Source: Planctomycetia bacterium (GTDB lineage: Bacteria; Planctomycetota; Phycisphaerae; UBA1845; UTPLA1). From it: DNA of 64,000 bases. Made by a program: the position numbers and the translations under genes. The notes under the pieces are model-generated. The model saw only the letters and a list, made by a program, of their open reading frames with translations. It was not told where the DNA came from and searched no databases. Of this stretch, positions 17,413 through 27,800 are shown piece after piece (the first letter of the stretch is position 1; each line of letters starts with the position of its first letter). Location of the stretch: contig JABTTW010000004.1 in the NCBI GenBank assembly GCA_015075745.1, positions 1 through 64,000 of the forward strand, given 5' to 3'.

Positions 17413-19386
17413 ATGATCTCATCAGCATCGGTTGAAGACACCGTCAGCGGCATGACGCCCGCCGAGCGCGACCGCTGGTGGTTGGACCATGTCTATCAGG
17501 CGGACGCGCCGCAGTTAACCATTCGTGTCATCGTTTTCGGGTTTCTCATCGGAGGGGTCCTCGCCACGACGAATCTTTATGTGGGTGCGAAGATCGGGGC
17601 GACGCTCGGCACCTCGATCACCGCCGTGGTGCTTGCGGTCGTTTTTTTTGATTTTCTGCATCGCATCGGGCTGGGTCGCAGGTTCGGTTCCCAGGAGGGC
17701 GCGGTCGTTCAATCCATTGCATCTTCCGCGGGCTACATGGCAAGTCCGCTGACTGCGAGCATGGCGGCCTACATGGTCGTCATGGATCGGGTCGTGCCCT
17801 CGTGGCAGATGATCCTTTGGCTGCTGGGGATTTCATGCCTGGGAGTGCTGTTCGCCATCCCGCTCAAGCGACGATTCATCAATAACGAGCAGCTTCCCTT
17901 TCCGGAGGGGCGGGCCTGCGGCGTCATGCTCATGATGCTGCGAGACGATGAGGGCCGGCGGGTAAGTCCAGAGGCGGGGGGGAAAGACGGCGTTCCCGGC
18001 TCGTCTTCAATTCCCGCAAGATTGCTCGGCTGCGCAGGTCTGGTCGCCGGCATGATTCGACTCCTTCAATCTGAGGCGATCATGCATAAGATTCGCCTGG
18101 GATTCTGTACGATCCCGGAGACCCTGGATGCGTGGTACTACCGCCTTGCAAGCAAGCAGGGACTCTGGGTGCCGGCCATCGCAGGCACACCGCTACGCGA
18201 ACTGACAGTGAGGCCCACGCTGGATATTGCCGTCCTCGCGCTCGGCGGCCTGATCGGCATGCGAACCTGTCTGTCGTTGATCATCGGCGCCCTGGTGAAC
18301 TACTGCGTGCTTGCGCCGTGGATGATCCAGCGGGGCGATATCGCGACGCAGACCGGGGTCGATGGCTCGATCGCCGTCGGATTTCGCGCGATCACAACGT
18401 GGTCGCTCTGGTGCGGCGCGGCGATCATGACCAGCGCGGCCCTCTGGTCGTTTTTCGTTGATCGCCGGTTGTTTGCGAACATGATGCGGCCGTCGGCAGG
18501 CTCGGGGTCCCAGAGGCCGGGCGATCCGCTGGGCAAGGTCGAAATTCCCACGTGCATATTCTTCGCCGGCTTGCCAATTACCGGCAGCGCGGTCGTATGG
18601 ATGGCTCACAGCTTTTTTGATGTGGCCGTCTGGCTCGCGATGATCTCCATCCCCCTGGTCTTCTTCCTGACCATCATTGCTGTCAAGGCTACGGCACTGA
18701 CCTCGATGACGCCGCACGGCGCACTCGGCAAGGTCACCCAGCTTGCCTGCGGGGCGCTCGCGCCGAATAACATCGCCAGCAACATCGTTGCCGCATCGGT
18801 CAGCGCCGAGGTCGCCCTTCAGGCCTCCAACTTTATCCAGAACATCAAGCCCGGCTACATGGTCGGCGCGAAGCCGCGACTCCAGGCGATCGGCCATCTC
18901 ATCGGCGCGGTATCCGGCGCTGTTGCCGGGGTAGGCGTGTTCTACGCCGTCTTCATGAAGGACGGCCCCTCCTCGCTGATTCGTGCGGAGTATCCATTCC
19001 CCGCGGTCGTCGTCTGGCGGGCCGTCGCCGAGGCCTTGACCGGTGGTCTGTCAGGCTTGCCCAGTAGCGCCGTGGTGGCCGGAAGTGTGGGTGTCATAGT
19101 CGGAATTCTCGCGGAGTTGCTGCGGACTCGGTCGAATGGGAGATTTCCATTGTCGCCGATCGGCTTCGGCCTGGCGTTTGTGATTCCGTTTGACATCAGC
19201 CTGGCCATGTTCATCGGCGCGTCCGTGTTTTGGCTTTGTGGAAGGCGACAGTCCGGCGCAGGTGCGAAATTATCTCGCAGCATTGTCCAGAACCTGGAGC
19301 CGATCTGTGCAGGGGCCGTCGCAGGCGCAGCCTTTGTGAGTGTCGCACTGATTGCCATTGAGACTTTTTTCTTGAGCGATCGTTGA
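17413..19386 (+). CDS. OPT-family oligopeptide/metal-chelate transporter
   Basis: This 657-aa polytopic membrane protein has about 14-16 hydrophobic helices. Family features are NLYVGAKIGATLGTSI near the N-terminus, a repeated PxGALG/NIxA region (PHGALGKVTQLACGALAPNNIASNIV) and QNIKPGYMVGAKPRLQ. OPT transporters take up small peptides or metal-nicotianamine-like chelates using the proton gradient; the substrate here cannot be assigned. The ATG at 17413 starts a cytoplasmic N-terminus of about 35 residues (MTPAERDRWWLDHVY). It is 176 bp downstream of the HTH-like gene and convergent with an IS3 relic and the M23 gene. Confidence 0.88.
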   Translation: MISSASVEDTVSGMTPAERDRWWLDHVYQADAPQLTIRVIVFGFLIGGVLATTNLYVGAKIGATLGTSITAVVLAVVFFDFLHRIGLGRRFGSQEGAVVQSIASSAGYMASPLTASMAAYMVVMDRVVPSWQMILWLLGISCLGVLFAIPLKRRFINNEQLPFPEGRACGVMLMMLRDDEGRRVSPEAGGKDGVPGSSSIPARLLGCAGLVAGMIRLLQSEAIMHKIRLGFCTIPETLDAWYYRLASKQGLWVPAIAGTPLRELTVRPTLDIAVLALGGLIGMRTCLSLIIGALVNYCVLAPWMIQRGDIATQTGVDGSIAVGFRAITTWSLWCGAAIMTSAALWSFFVDRRLFANMMRPSAGSGSQRPGDPLGKVEIPTCIFFAGLPITGSAVVWMAHSFFDVAVWLAMISIPLVFFLTIIAVKATALTSMTPHGALGKVTQLACGALAPNNIASNIVAASVSAEVALQASNFIQNIKPGYMVGAKPRLQAIGHLIGAVSGAVAGVGVFYAVFMKDGPSSLIRAEYPFPAVVVWRAVAEALTGGLSGLPSSAVVAGSVGVIVGILAELLRTRSNGRFPLSPIGFGLAFVIPFDISLAMFIGASVFWLCGRRQSGAGAKLSRSIVQNLEPICAGAVAGAAFVSVALIAIETFFLSDR

Positions 19387-19394
19387 CCAGTTCG

Positions 19395-19442
19395 TCAGAC
19401 GTCGGCCGGGCACCGGTAGCCCAGGCTCGAGTGCAGCCGCCG
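19395..19442 (-). pseudogene. IS3-family transposase C-terminal relic
   Basis: Read on the minus strand this short stretch gives RRLHSSLGYRCPADV followed by TGA. It matches the signature end of IS3-family OrfB transposases (xRPHSSLGYxxPAEF). Nothing of the catalytic core is left upstream. A second relic of the same motif lies at 27953-28015 and an OrfA relic at 39030-39119. Confidence 0.6.
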
Positions 19443-19654
19443 TTCAGGACGCATGTCACGACTATTCCAAGTCGGTAACACCCCATTGCCCTCGTGATTG
19501 TTCGACGACGTGACGCCGGTGCCCGTGGGAGCAGCCCGTCGGCAACAACTTATTGGCGTTGCGAAGAATCGCGCGAATCGAATAGATGTCTATGCGATCC
19601 ACTCTCGCATTGTCGTCGGCTCCATTCCACGGCAGGAGCGAGCGGCCGTTATCG

Positions 19655-20614
19655 CTAATCGGCACATTTCGGATTAATGTAATTCCCGGAAGAATCCTTC
19701 GCCTGAACGTGAAGATGTATCGCTCCATTTGCACCGAGGCCTGCATTGCCCGTCTGCCCCAGCACGGTTCCCGGCGTGACCGCCTGACCGTCGGAAACAT
19801 TGATGTGCGACGCGTGCAGGTACTGCACCACGTTGCCGTTCGCCAGCGTGACGTTGATCGTATTCCAATCGCTGTCTTCCAAAACATCGACGGTTCCGTT
19901 GAAACCAGCGGTAAAGTCGACATTGGCAACATTGCCGTCGGCATCGAGACTGGAATAGTCGACCCCACGGTGCTGCCGGACGAAATTATCAGTAGTCGGA
20001 TTCAATACATAATCGTCCGGGACCGTCTGGACGCTGCCATCAAAGCGATAGACGCGATTGGCGTTGTATTCCGAGGTTACATAATTCCCCTGCGGCAGAC
20101 CAAAATCATCAGCGGTCTTTTCCAGACACCCCAGCCGCGTGGCAGAGAAAGGAACGTCGGAATCGGTAGACTCGTTGTACCACGTTCCGTCGATCTGAGT
20201 GTCGTCTGCATTGACGGTCGCCGTAAAGTTCGCGATGCGAATGCCGTTCTTACTGGGGTCACTAAACCCATGAAAGCAGACGCTTGTTTCCCCGGTGAGA
20301 GTGTCGCCGGCCAGCGTTGCATTGAAATCCAAGTCCGTTTCACTGGTTTGTCCAGTCCCGTCGGCATGGTCGCATACAAAAGGATTCTTGTAGAGAGCCG
20401 TCACTTGGCTTCCCGTCTGCATAATGATTGCTTCGCGACCAGAGTCTTCCCAGGGGCCGTTCAGGTTATGTACTACAGGAAAGTCGTCGGTAAATTCCGG
20501 GCCGTCTCCCGAAGTGGAGTCCGCCGCAGGTTGGCCCATGCCGGTTTCCATTTGCACGTTGCAGGCGTATGCCAAGCCATTAGCGAGGGTCAATACCAGA
20601 AACATCCGCTTCAT
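19655..20614 (-). CDS. Exported M23-like (LytM) peptidase, probable lipoprotein
   Basis: This 319-aa protein opens with MKRMFLVLTLANGLAYAC, a short signal with a possible lipobox at Cys18. Residues 45-170 form a beta-rich domain (NLNGPWEDSGREAI, GDTLTGETSVCFHG) that is also present in the lipoprotein at 23007-23732. The C-terminal third has M23 features: HRGVDYSS (HxxxD metal ligands), QYLHASHINVSDGQAVTPGTVLGQTGNAG and IHLHVQA (HxH). M23 enzymes cut peptidoglycan cross-links; degenerate members only bind. The His/Asp ligands are present here, so activity is possible. The 5' region contains a small hairpin (20657-20674). Confidence 0.75.
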   Translation of the reverse strand: MKRMFLVLTLANGLAYACNVQMETGMGQPAADSTSGDGPEFTDDFPVVHNLNGPWEDSGREAIIMQTGSQVTALYKNPFVCDHADGTGQTSETDLDFNATLAGDTLTGETSVCFHGFSDPSKNGIRIANFTATVNADDTQIDGTWYNESTDSDVPFSATRLGCLEKTADDFGLPQGNYVTSEYNANRVYRFDGSVQTVPDDYVLNPTTDNFVRQHRGVDYSSLDADGNVANVDFTAGFNGTVDVLEDSDWNTINVTLANGNVVQYLHASHINVSDGQAVTPGTVLGQTGNAGLGANGAIHLHVQAKDSSGNYINPKCAD

Positions 20615-21131
20615 ACAAATAGCTCCTTAGGCGAGGGCCCTCAGATCACCCGGGGGGATGCCTTGGCAGGCATCGCTGCTTCCCATAAGGGACTAAAGGA
20701 GAATCGGGGACAGCGCGCTCCCTTGAAGCTGTGGGCGTTTATGCAACCGGCTGTGGTGGGCTTCGTGGAGAGCAAGAAACTGACATTGACACCCACAATG
20801 CGGTGCCGCCAGTGTCACGACGACATGGAATGCATCGAACCGCGTCCAGAGTGAGGATTTAGCCCAACTCGAATCATATCGCCGGAATGTAATTCGATGC
20901 TTATCGCGACTGCAATCGTGATAGAAGGCCAATTGGACGCATGTTTAGCGATGGATTCGGATACGCAAATCCCCTCTTCCAGGAGTTCCCTCGCAGACCG
21001 GTGCTTCTGCTTTGCCATAGGTGGACCGCGAAGGAAAAAAACTATTCAAGCGGAATTCCCAGAGAACGGCAGCATGCAGACCCTGAGTTGGCGCCGAATG
21101 CTCTGACGGTAGGGGCGGTCGATCGCCTTGC
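20615..21131. other. Gene-free stretch upstream of the M23 gene
   Basis: These 517 bases hold no convincing gene on either strand. The part next to the M23 start would be its leader and contains an inverted repeat GATGCC/GGCATC at 20657-20674 next to a run of C on the minus strand, plus a GGGCCC palindrome at 20635-20640. The rest (20700-21130) is featureless to me. Confidence 0.45.
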
Positions 21132-22865
21132 CTAAGGGCAGCCGCTGTTGATGACGCATACCACGAACGAATCCTTATCGGCAAAATCCGTGTTGCCGTC
21201 CTGATTGATGTCGCCGTTGAGGATATTGCAGTCCGGCGACTCCGCAGCGTAAGCCACGGGGTTTAGCACCGCCAACGTGAAGCCGTCCACGTCAAGGCCG
21301 TTCACCAACCCGTCGCAGTTCATATCGGCCGGCGACGTCGGCGCAGGAATGTTTGCCGAGAAGATGCCCGCCGAGCCTCCCACGAATCCCAGTCCGATGA
21401 CCATCTGCCGGTTCGAGTTGTAGCAGGGCCCCTGGGGTCCTTGAACAGACGCATGGATATAGTTGACGTCCCTCATCACCCCGCCGCCGATGTCGAATGA
21501 ATCGTATTGGCGGGCAATCATGAGTGGTGGGCTCCCCACATCCTTGAGCCAGAGACTGTCCGTGTTCGAGCCGCCTTCGTTCAAATATGCGGAGAATGGA
21601 ACACTTGAGGGCACGTGCGGGCCCATCGACCAGACACTGCTGATGCTGACTCCCGGAAGGCCGGGGGCGGGCGTATCGTGGAGAACCAAGCTGCTTCCCG
21701 CCCACTGGCTCGGTCCGCCTCCGTATTGCCACACGCCGCCATTCGGCGAGCCAATGGCACCGCCGCTGTCCATGAGCGAGGAAGGGAACGTGATCGCGTC
21801 GGCGTCATCGATGGACAGCAGCCCTACATTGCTGAAGTTCAGCACGAAGTACAGTCCGCTGGTGTCCGGAGCGAGATCGCCCTTGCGTACGACCAACTCC
21901 ACCGCGCCCGGCACGCCGGCCCACACTCCCGCATTGTTCATGAAATCAACGCCGTCACCCATCAGGGATGCCTTGAACACCACTTTGCCGGACGCGTTCA
22001 TCCACGGATCGAACAGGTATTCGAAAAGGGCGCCTGTGCCCGGAGCAGTGGTATTGGTCAACGCGACGAGTTCGAGTTCGCCCTCGCTCCATCGCCAGAT
22101 TCCACGCCCGCTGGTGTAATGACCTGAAAAGACGACTTCTCCAGCCGCGTTTATCACGGGAACGGGGTTAGCCTCAAACTGGTAGTTAAACAGATCGAAC
22201 ACGCCACCGGAGCCGGGCGCGACATCCCCTTCGCGGGCGACAAGCTGCAACGCCCCCGGCGCGCCGGCCCAGATTCCGGCATCGTTCGAACTGTCGACGC
22301 CCGGGCCGGCCAGATTGGCGCGAAACACGATCTGGCCCGCGTCATTGAGCATGAGCCAGTTTTGCATGCCGCCTGAGAAAACGACTCCCGCCGGCGTTCC
22401 CGGTGCGGGGTTGCCGGCCCGTGCCGCCACCGCCAACGCTCCTGGCACTCCCACCCAGATCCCCGTGTTGTTTGTCGAGTCAATACCTGCGCCGGTCAGA
22501 GCTGCTGAGAATGCCACGACGCCGGATGAATTCACCCACGGGAATAGCCATCCATTTGAAAAAGCCGCGGTCGTTCCGGGGGCCACGCTGCCTTCTCTTG
22601 CGACGAGCTGAATCGACCCCGGCAGCCCTGACCAAAGACCCTCATCATTGGACGTAGCACCAGTCAGCCATCCGGCGAAGGCGACTCGCCCGTTATTACT
22701 GATCGCAGGCGGGTAATAAAAGGAAAAAAATCGCCCGGGGGCACCTGGCGCCGATTGGCCGGACAAGGCCACGGCCTGAAACGAGAGCCCGCCGCCAGCC
22801 ACGGCTGAATTCATGACAAACGCCGTGGCAATCGTATACGCGACGATATTTGAAGTAATTCGCAT
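21132..22865 (-). CDS. Secreted NxxGxxxxxxR tandem-repeat protein with dockerin
   Basis: I chose the ATG at 22865 (577 aa): GGAGGAATCAC sits just upstream and a signal peptide follows (MRITSNIVAYTIATAFVMNSAVAGG), whereas the longer frame to 22994 has no such support. The body is six to seven copies of a roughly 65-aa repeat with NxAGVWAGVPGAVELVVRxGDxAP, the choice-of-anchor tandem repeat type found in planctomycete secreted proteins. The end is a dockerin pair (DMNCDGLVNGLDVDGF, NGDINQDGNTDFADKDSF). It is presumably extracellular and calcium-binding. The repeats give no enzymatic clue. Confidence 0.85.
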   Translation of the reverse strand: MRITSNIVAYTIATAFVMNSAVAGGGLSFQAVALSGQSAPGAPGRFFSFYYPPAISNNGRVAFAGWLTGATSNDEGLWSGLPGSIQLVAREGSVAPGTTAAFSNGWLFPWVNSSGVVAFSAALTGAGIDSTNNTGIWVGVPGALAVAARAGNPAPGTPAGVVFSGGMQNWLMLNDAGQIVFRANLAGPGVDSSNDAGIWAGAPGALQLVAREGDVAPGSGGVFDLFNYQFEANPVPVINAAGEVVFSGHYTSGRGIWRWSEGELELVALTNTTAPGTGALFEYLFDPWMNASGKVVFKASLMGDGVDFMNNAGVWAGVPGAVELVVRKGDLAPDTSGLYFVLNFSNVGLLSIDDADAITFPSSLMDSGGAIGSPNGGVWQYGGGPSQWAGSSLVLHDTPAPGLPGVSISSVWSMGPHVPSSVPFSAYLNEGGSNTDSLWLKDVGSPPLMIARQYDSFDIGGGVMRDVNYIHASVQGPQGPCYNSNRQMVIGLGFVGGSAGIFSANIPAPTSPADMNCDGLVNGLDVDGFTLAVLNPVAYAAESPDCNILNGDINQDGNTDFADKDSFVVCVINSGCP

Positions 22866-23006
22866 GTGATTCCTCCAGACGATGATCCAAAATCGGACGG
22901 GCTCAACAGGCCTACCCAGAAGGTGCATCCCCTGTCGCCCACGTTTTAGTAAAGGAAATATCCCATCGGCGCGCTCCCATGTCTGGCAGTACATTGCCCC
23001 AAGCCG

Positions 23007-23732
23007 TTAACGCCCGCCTCCGCCATGACCAAGCTCGGTCGAAAAAGACTCAGGAATTCGGACCCGCACCATTCCTGCGTCAATCCTTTCCTGAAGCAGT
23101 TCATCCCCACCCTGGCAATGGCCGACCGTTTGGCGCTGGAGGGAAAATTCAAGCACTTCGGTGTCGACGATATACGTTCCGGAGAGCGTTTTCCCATCCG
23201 GGCTGATCGTCAGCATCATTGGAGAGAAGTCTGTCCCGTTGAGCGCTGGGTCCGAGTTGCCATACCGACACACGATCGTTCGCCCTGTAATCGTGTCGCC
23301 GTTCACCACGCCCTCCAAATCGGCGAAGGTGTGGGAAATGGTGTTCGTGCCATCGAGATGTTCGCAAACTCGTTGCTCGATCAGCGTCGACGTCATTTCC
23401 GAAGCAAAATGCACAATGCAACTGGTCCTGCCGTTATCCTGTTCGAGCCAGCGTCCGTTCAATCCGAAAATGAGCAAATCGACCGCGTCAGGGTCTGCGT
23501 CTTCGCCCATCGACGTGTCGGTATCCGGCTCAGTCCGTAGTCCGCCGGTTCCAGGGCCCGGCGAAAAGGTCCGACCGCCGGGGACGATGGTGTCGTCGCC
23601 GCCTGCCGGTTCGCACAGGCCAGTTAGTGGATTAATGACAGGTTTGTCGGCCGGACACAATGCGGGTTGGCACTGCATGCCGCCGGCCACGATCGCAACG
23701 GCCACGCATAAGAGCAGGGTTTGAATCGACAT
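23007..23732 (-). CDS. Lipoprotein sharing a domain with the M23 protein
   Basis: The ATG at 23732 starts a typical lipoprotein signal (MSIQTLLLCVAVAIVAGGMQC) with the lipid-modified Cys at about residue 21; the frame extends to 24002 but without a signal upstream. The 241-aa product has a low-complexity Gly/Pro linker and then a domain (GLNGRWLEQDNGRTSCIVHF, GDTITGRTIVCRYGNSDP, DGKTLSGTYIVD) that aligns with residues 45-170 of the 19655-20614 protein, both with conserved Cys spacing. It is likely anchored in a membrane facing the periplasm. No enzymatic motif is visible. It is divergent from sigma/kinase pair 2. Confidence 0.7.
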   Translation of the reverse strand: MSIQTLLLCVAVAIVAGGMQCQPALCPADKPVINPLTGLCEPAGGDDTIVPGGRTFSPGPGTGGLRTEPDTDTSMGEDADPDAVDLLIFGLNGRWLEQDNGRTSCIVHFASEMTSTLIEQRVCEHLDGTNTISHTFADLEGVVNGDTITGRTIVCRYGNSDPALNGTDFSPMMLTISPDGKTLSGTYIVDTEVLEFSLQRQTVGHCQGGDELLQERIDAGMVRVRIPESFSTELGHGGGGR

Positions 23733-24062
23733 GGTTTTCTCGCAGTTTGCCATCCAAAGTGCGTGGATTGCGGCGAATCCAGAGTGCACATGAACGTAAA
23801 GGAGAAAACAGCCTGCATTACTCCAATTTCCTTTGTGCCCTCCGTTCCGATCCGGAATTTGCCGTTGTGATGGAATGGAGGCCGTGGGCCCCGCGTGATC
23901 GGCCGGCAACTCGTCATCCCAGCGGGCAGCCCCATTCGCGAGGATCTGTTCGAGGGCACAATTTACGAGGGATTCAAGGGAATTGCGGGTTGATATAATC
24001 AATGGGTGTCCGGTAGCAGTCGTGGCGGCGACCGGCCTTTCTTGAAGAACGGTGACTCGCTG

Positions 24063-24695
24063 ATGGACCCCGCCGATAACCCAACTGATGCCGTTCAGCG
24101 TGCGATTGCGGGTGATGCGGTCGCATTGACGCTACTGCTGACCACACATCGTCGCGGCATCCGCGACTATATCGCAGGGCGCATTCCGTCGAATCTGCGC
24201 GGTGGAATCGATGCCGACGATCTCGTTCAGGAAGCCTACGCCGAGGTCTTTCGCCACATCGGCGGCTTTGAGTCGCGCGGGCCTGACTCCTTCGGCCGCT
24301 GGATTCGCACCATCGCCCTTCGCAAATTGCGGGACGCCATCAAGATGCGCGCTGCCGACAAGCACGGCGGCGATAAGAAGCAGGTACATGGCGTGGCACC
24401 GGGCATCGGCGAATCAGTCGTCATGCTTCTGGATCTGATGGCGGGCGATGAGAAAAGCCCAAGCCGCTGCGCCGCCAGCGTCGAAGCCGTTGGCGCAGTC
24501 CGCGTGGCTCTGGCGATGCTCCCCGAAGATTATCAACAGGCCGTCACACTCGTGTATTTGCAGGGGCTTACGGTGAAAGAGGCCGCTTCCGGCATGAATC
24601 GCACTGAGCGTGCAGTCCATAATCTTTGTTACAAGGCGAAGTCGCGGCTCCGTGAACTGTTGGGTACCGAGTCTCGCTTTTTGAGTCGCGGTTGA
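24063..24695 (+). CDS. ECF-type RNA polymerase sigma factor (pair 2)
   Basis: I start this at the ATG at 24063 (210 aa); the frame opens at 24006 but the extra residues are not sigma-like. Region 2 is clear (DADDLVQEAYAEVFRHIGGF, FGRWIRTIALRKLRDAIK) and region 4 is a textbook HTH (LPEDYQQAVTLVYLQGLTVKEAASGMNRTERAVHNLCYKAKSRL, read in two pieces). The family corresponds to planctomycete ECF sigma factors that precede kinases. The kinase of pair 2 starts 115 bp downstream on the same strand. Regulation and targets are not visible. Confidence 0.88.
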   Translation: MDPADNPTDAVQRAIAGDAVALTLLLTTHRRGIRDYIAGRIPSNLRGGIDADDLVQEAYAEVFRHIGGFESRGPDSFGRWIRTIALRKLRDAIKMRAADKHGGDKKQVHGVAPGIGESVVMLLDLMAGDEKSPSRCAASVEAVGAVRVALAMLPEDYQQAVTLVYLQGLTVKEAASGMNRTERAVHNLCYKAKSRLRELLGTESRFLSRG

Positions 24696-24809
24696 CGAAG
24701 GCAAAAGGACGGTTTTGACTATTTCGGAGCGCGCCACCCTTGGTAGTCGTTGAGCTAATAAGGGGTGAGGGCAGTCGCCTTGCGCTGGATCGGTCCGGGA
24801 GTTCCTCAT

Positions 24810-27800
24810 ATGTCGCGCAGATCATCTTCGGTTGGTGACGCACCCGATTCGCGGCATGCCCGACTCCTGCCTGTTGTTGAAGATGCAATCGCCCGTCGGC
24901 TGCAGGGCGAAGACCTTTCCGACGACGCTATCATCGAGGCCCATCCTGAACTGATGCCCGACCTACGAGAGCTTCTGGGGGAGCTTCGAAACGTGGAGGC
25001 GGCGCGACGACGTGCAGGCGGATCGAGTAACGTCTTGGGGCTTGGTCCGGCGGATCGAATCGACCGAGACAAGTCGTCGGCGTTTTTCCTGGCGGGATAC
25101 GATGTCCGCGGCGAGATTCACCGGGGCGGCCAGGGCGTTGTCTATCGGGCGGTCCAGAAGTTCACTCAGCGCGATGTGGCGATCAAGGTCTTGCGCGAAG
25201 GGCCGTTTTCGGGCCCGGGCGAGCGGGCGCGCTTTCAGCGAGAGGTCGAAATCCTCGCCGGCTTGAGCCATCCCAACATTGTAACGATCCACGAAAGCGG
25301 CATCGTCGACGGCAGTCTTTATTTCGTGATGGACTACGTCGCCGGCTCCGCGCTGGACACTTTTGTTGACGAGCAACGGGCGCGCGGACCAAAGTCGTGT
25401 CGATTCACACCCGACGGGCCTCGCTCGAACATCCGGAATATCCTTCACTTATTTCATTCCATCTGCCAGGCGGTCAATTCGGCACATCTCCGCGGGGTCA
25501 TCCATCGGGATATCAAGCCGTCCAACATCCGCGTGGACGAGACTGGACATCCGCACGTCCTGGACTTCGGCCTGGCGAAACTTTCGGGCAATCGGACGGG
25601 CGGCGGCCCATCGAGCGAAGTCTCGTTCGCGGGCCAGTTCATCGGATCGCTCCCATGGTGCAGTCCCGAGCAGGCCGAAGGTCGGCCCGACAAGGTTGAT
25701 ACGCGCTCGGATGTTTATTCGCTCGGCGTGGTTTTGTATCGGATCCTGACCGGTAGGCTGCCGTATGACGTGAGCGGTACGTCTCGCGAGGTGCTCGACC
25801 GCATCTTGCGTGAACCACCGGTCGACCCTCGCCACCACAATCCCGCCATTGATGAAGAATTGGCGACGATGACGCTCAAGTGCCTCGATAAAGACCCCGA
25901 GCGGCGCTACCAAACGGCGGGGCAGGTGACCAGTGACGTGCAGCGATACCTCGACGGTGAAGCCATTGAGGCCAAGCGCGACAGCGGATGGTACGTCCTG
26001 CGCAAGACGTTGCGGCGGTATCGCGTGCAGACCGGAGTCGCCTGCGGGTTTGTCTTGATCATCGCGGTATCGGCGGTCGCACTCGGAATCCTCTACCGCA
26101 AAGCGCAGGTTGAAGCGCGCAAAGCGGAAACCACTTCGAACTTCCTGCGAGACACCCTCGCCGCGGCCGATCCCAATACCTCGCAAGGCAAAGAAGTGAC
26201 GGTTCGCGAAGTCCTCGATACGGCGGCCGGCCGCGTGGACGAGCAACTGGCCCGGGAGCCACAGGTCGCCGTCGCCATGCACAACACGATTGGTCAGACC
26301 TATCTCGCGCTCGGTCATGCCAAAGAGGCCGAGCGAAGCTATCGCGCCGGTCTCGATCTCGCCATGCACGCCCTTGGGATGGAGCACGCCGATACATTGG
26401 CGGCGCAGAACGGACTGGCGACGGCCTTTGAAGACCAGAGCCGCTATGAAGAAGCCGAATCGCTTTTCCGAGAGTGCCTCGATACCGCGCGGCGAACTCA
26501 GAGTCCAGATAGCCCCTTCGCAAACGATGTATTGCACAACCTGGCAAACCTACTGCGTAAACGGAGCAAACAGGCCGAGGCACAGGTTCTGCTCGAAGAG
26601 GCGCTCGAACGATCGCGCCGAATTCTGGGCGAGGAGAACCCTTCGACCCTCATCACGCGGAAAATCCTCGCCGCAGTCCGGCAGGAGATGGGCCAGGTTG
26701 ACGCGGCCGAAGCCGAATATCGCACAATCCTGGAGATTCAGCGCCGCACACTCGGCGATCGCGCCCCACTCACGCTCGGCACTATGAATTATCTCGCCAT
26801 GCTGCTCAAAGCGCGCGGCAAACTCGACGAGGCCGCGCCGATGTATGAAGATCTCGTGCGACTTACGCGCGAAGTCCTGGGAGCCGACCACCCCGATACG
26901 CTTCGCAACATGAACAGCTACGGTCGCCTTCTGCACGCCCAGGGCAAATTAGCAGACGCCGAGACAGTGCTTCGTGAAACCCTCGCATTGATGACCCAGA
27001 GGCTGGGCGAAGACCACTTCGACACGATAGTGACAACCAACAACCTGTCGCTGCTGCTTTCTGATCAGGGCCGACTTGCCGAGGCCGAGCCGCTGGCCCG
27101 CAGCGCCCTTCAGCGTGGCCGCGCACTCCTCGGGGACGACCACCGCGACACGCTCGTCTGGATGAACAATTTCGCCAATTTGCTTGCCCGCCAAGCCAAT
27201 AACGAGGCGGCCGAAGCGCTCTATCGTCAGGTCATTGATGCCCGCCGAAGTTCCCTTGGCGCCGAGCATCCGCAGACGCTTACCACGATGAGCAGTCTCG
27301 CCCTTATCCTCGTCGACGATGGGGGGCAGCGGCTGATCGAAGGGGAAGTGATGCTGCGACAAGTTCTCGAACTACGTCGACGCCTGCTCGGTCCGACACA
27401 CGTCGACACCCTCCTGTCCATGAACAATCTGGTAAAGGCCCTTCTCGCACGGGACCTTCTCGAAGAGGCCGAGACCTTGGCGCTTCATGCTCTTGCCGTC
27501 AGCCGCGAGACGCTTGGCCCGGCCCACCCGCTTACATTGCTCATTACCAACAACGCCGGCGCAACCTTGGCCAAACGTGGCCGACTGAACGAGGCGATCC
27601 CGCTATTAAATGACGCCATTACCATGGCCGACGAAAAGCTGCCACACGGGCACATCTCTCGATCCAACTTGCGTGCGACGCTTGGAAAGGCCCTGATTGA
27701 AGCGGACCGTTTCGACGAGGCACGGCCGCACCTCACGCAGGCTCTGGAAGACTTGAGCAAGTCGCTCGGCCCACAACATCCCACTACGCGCATCGTCGCC

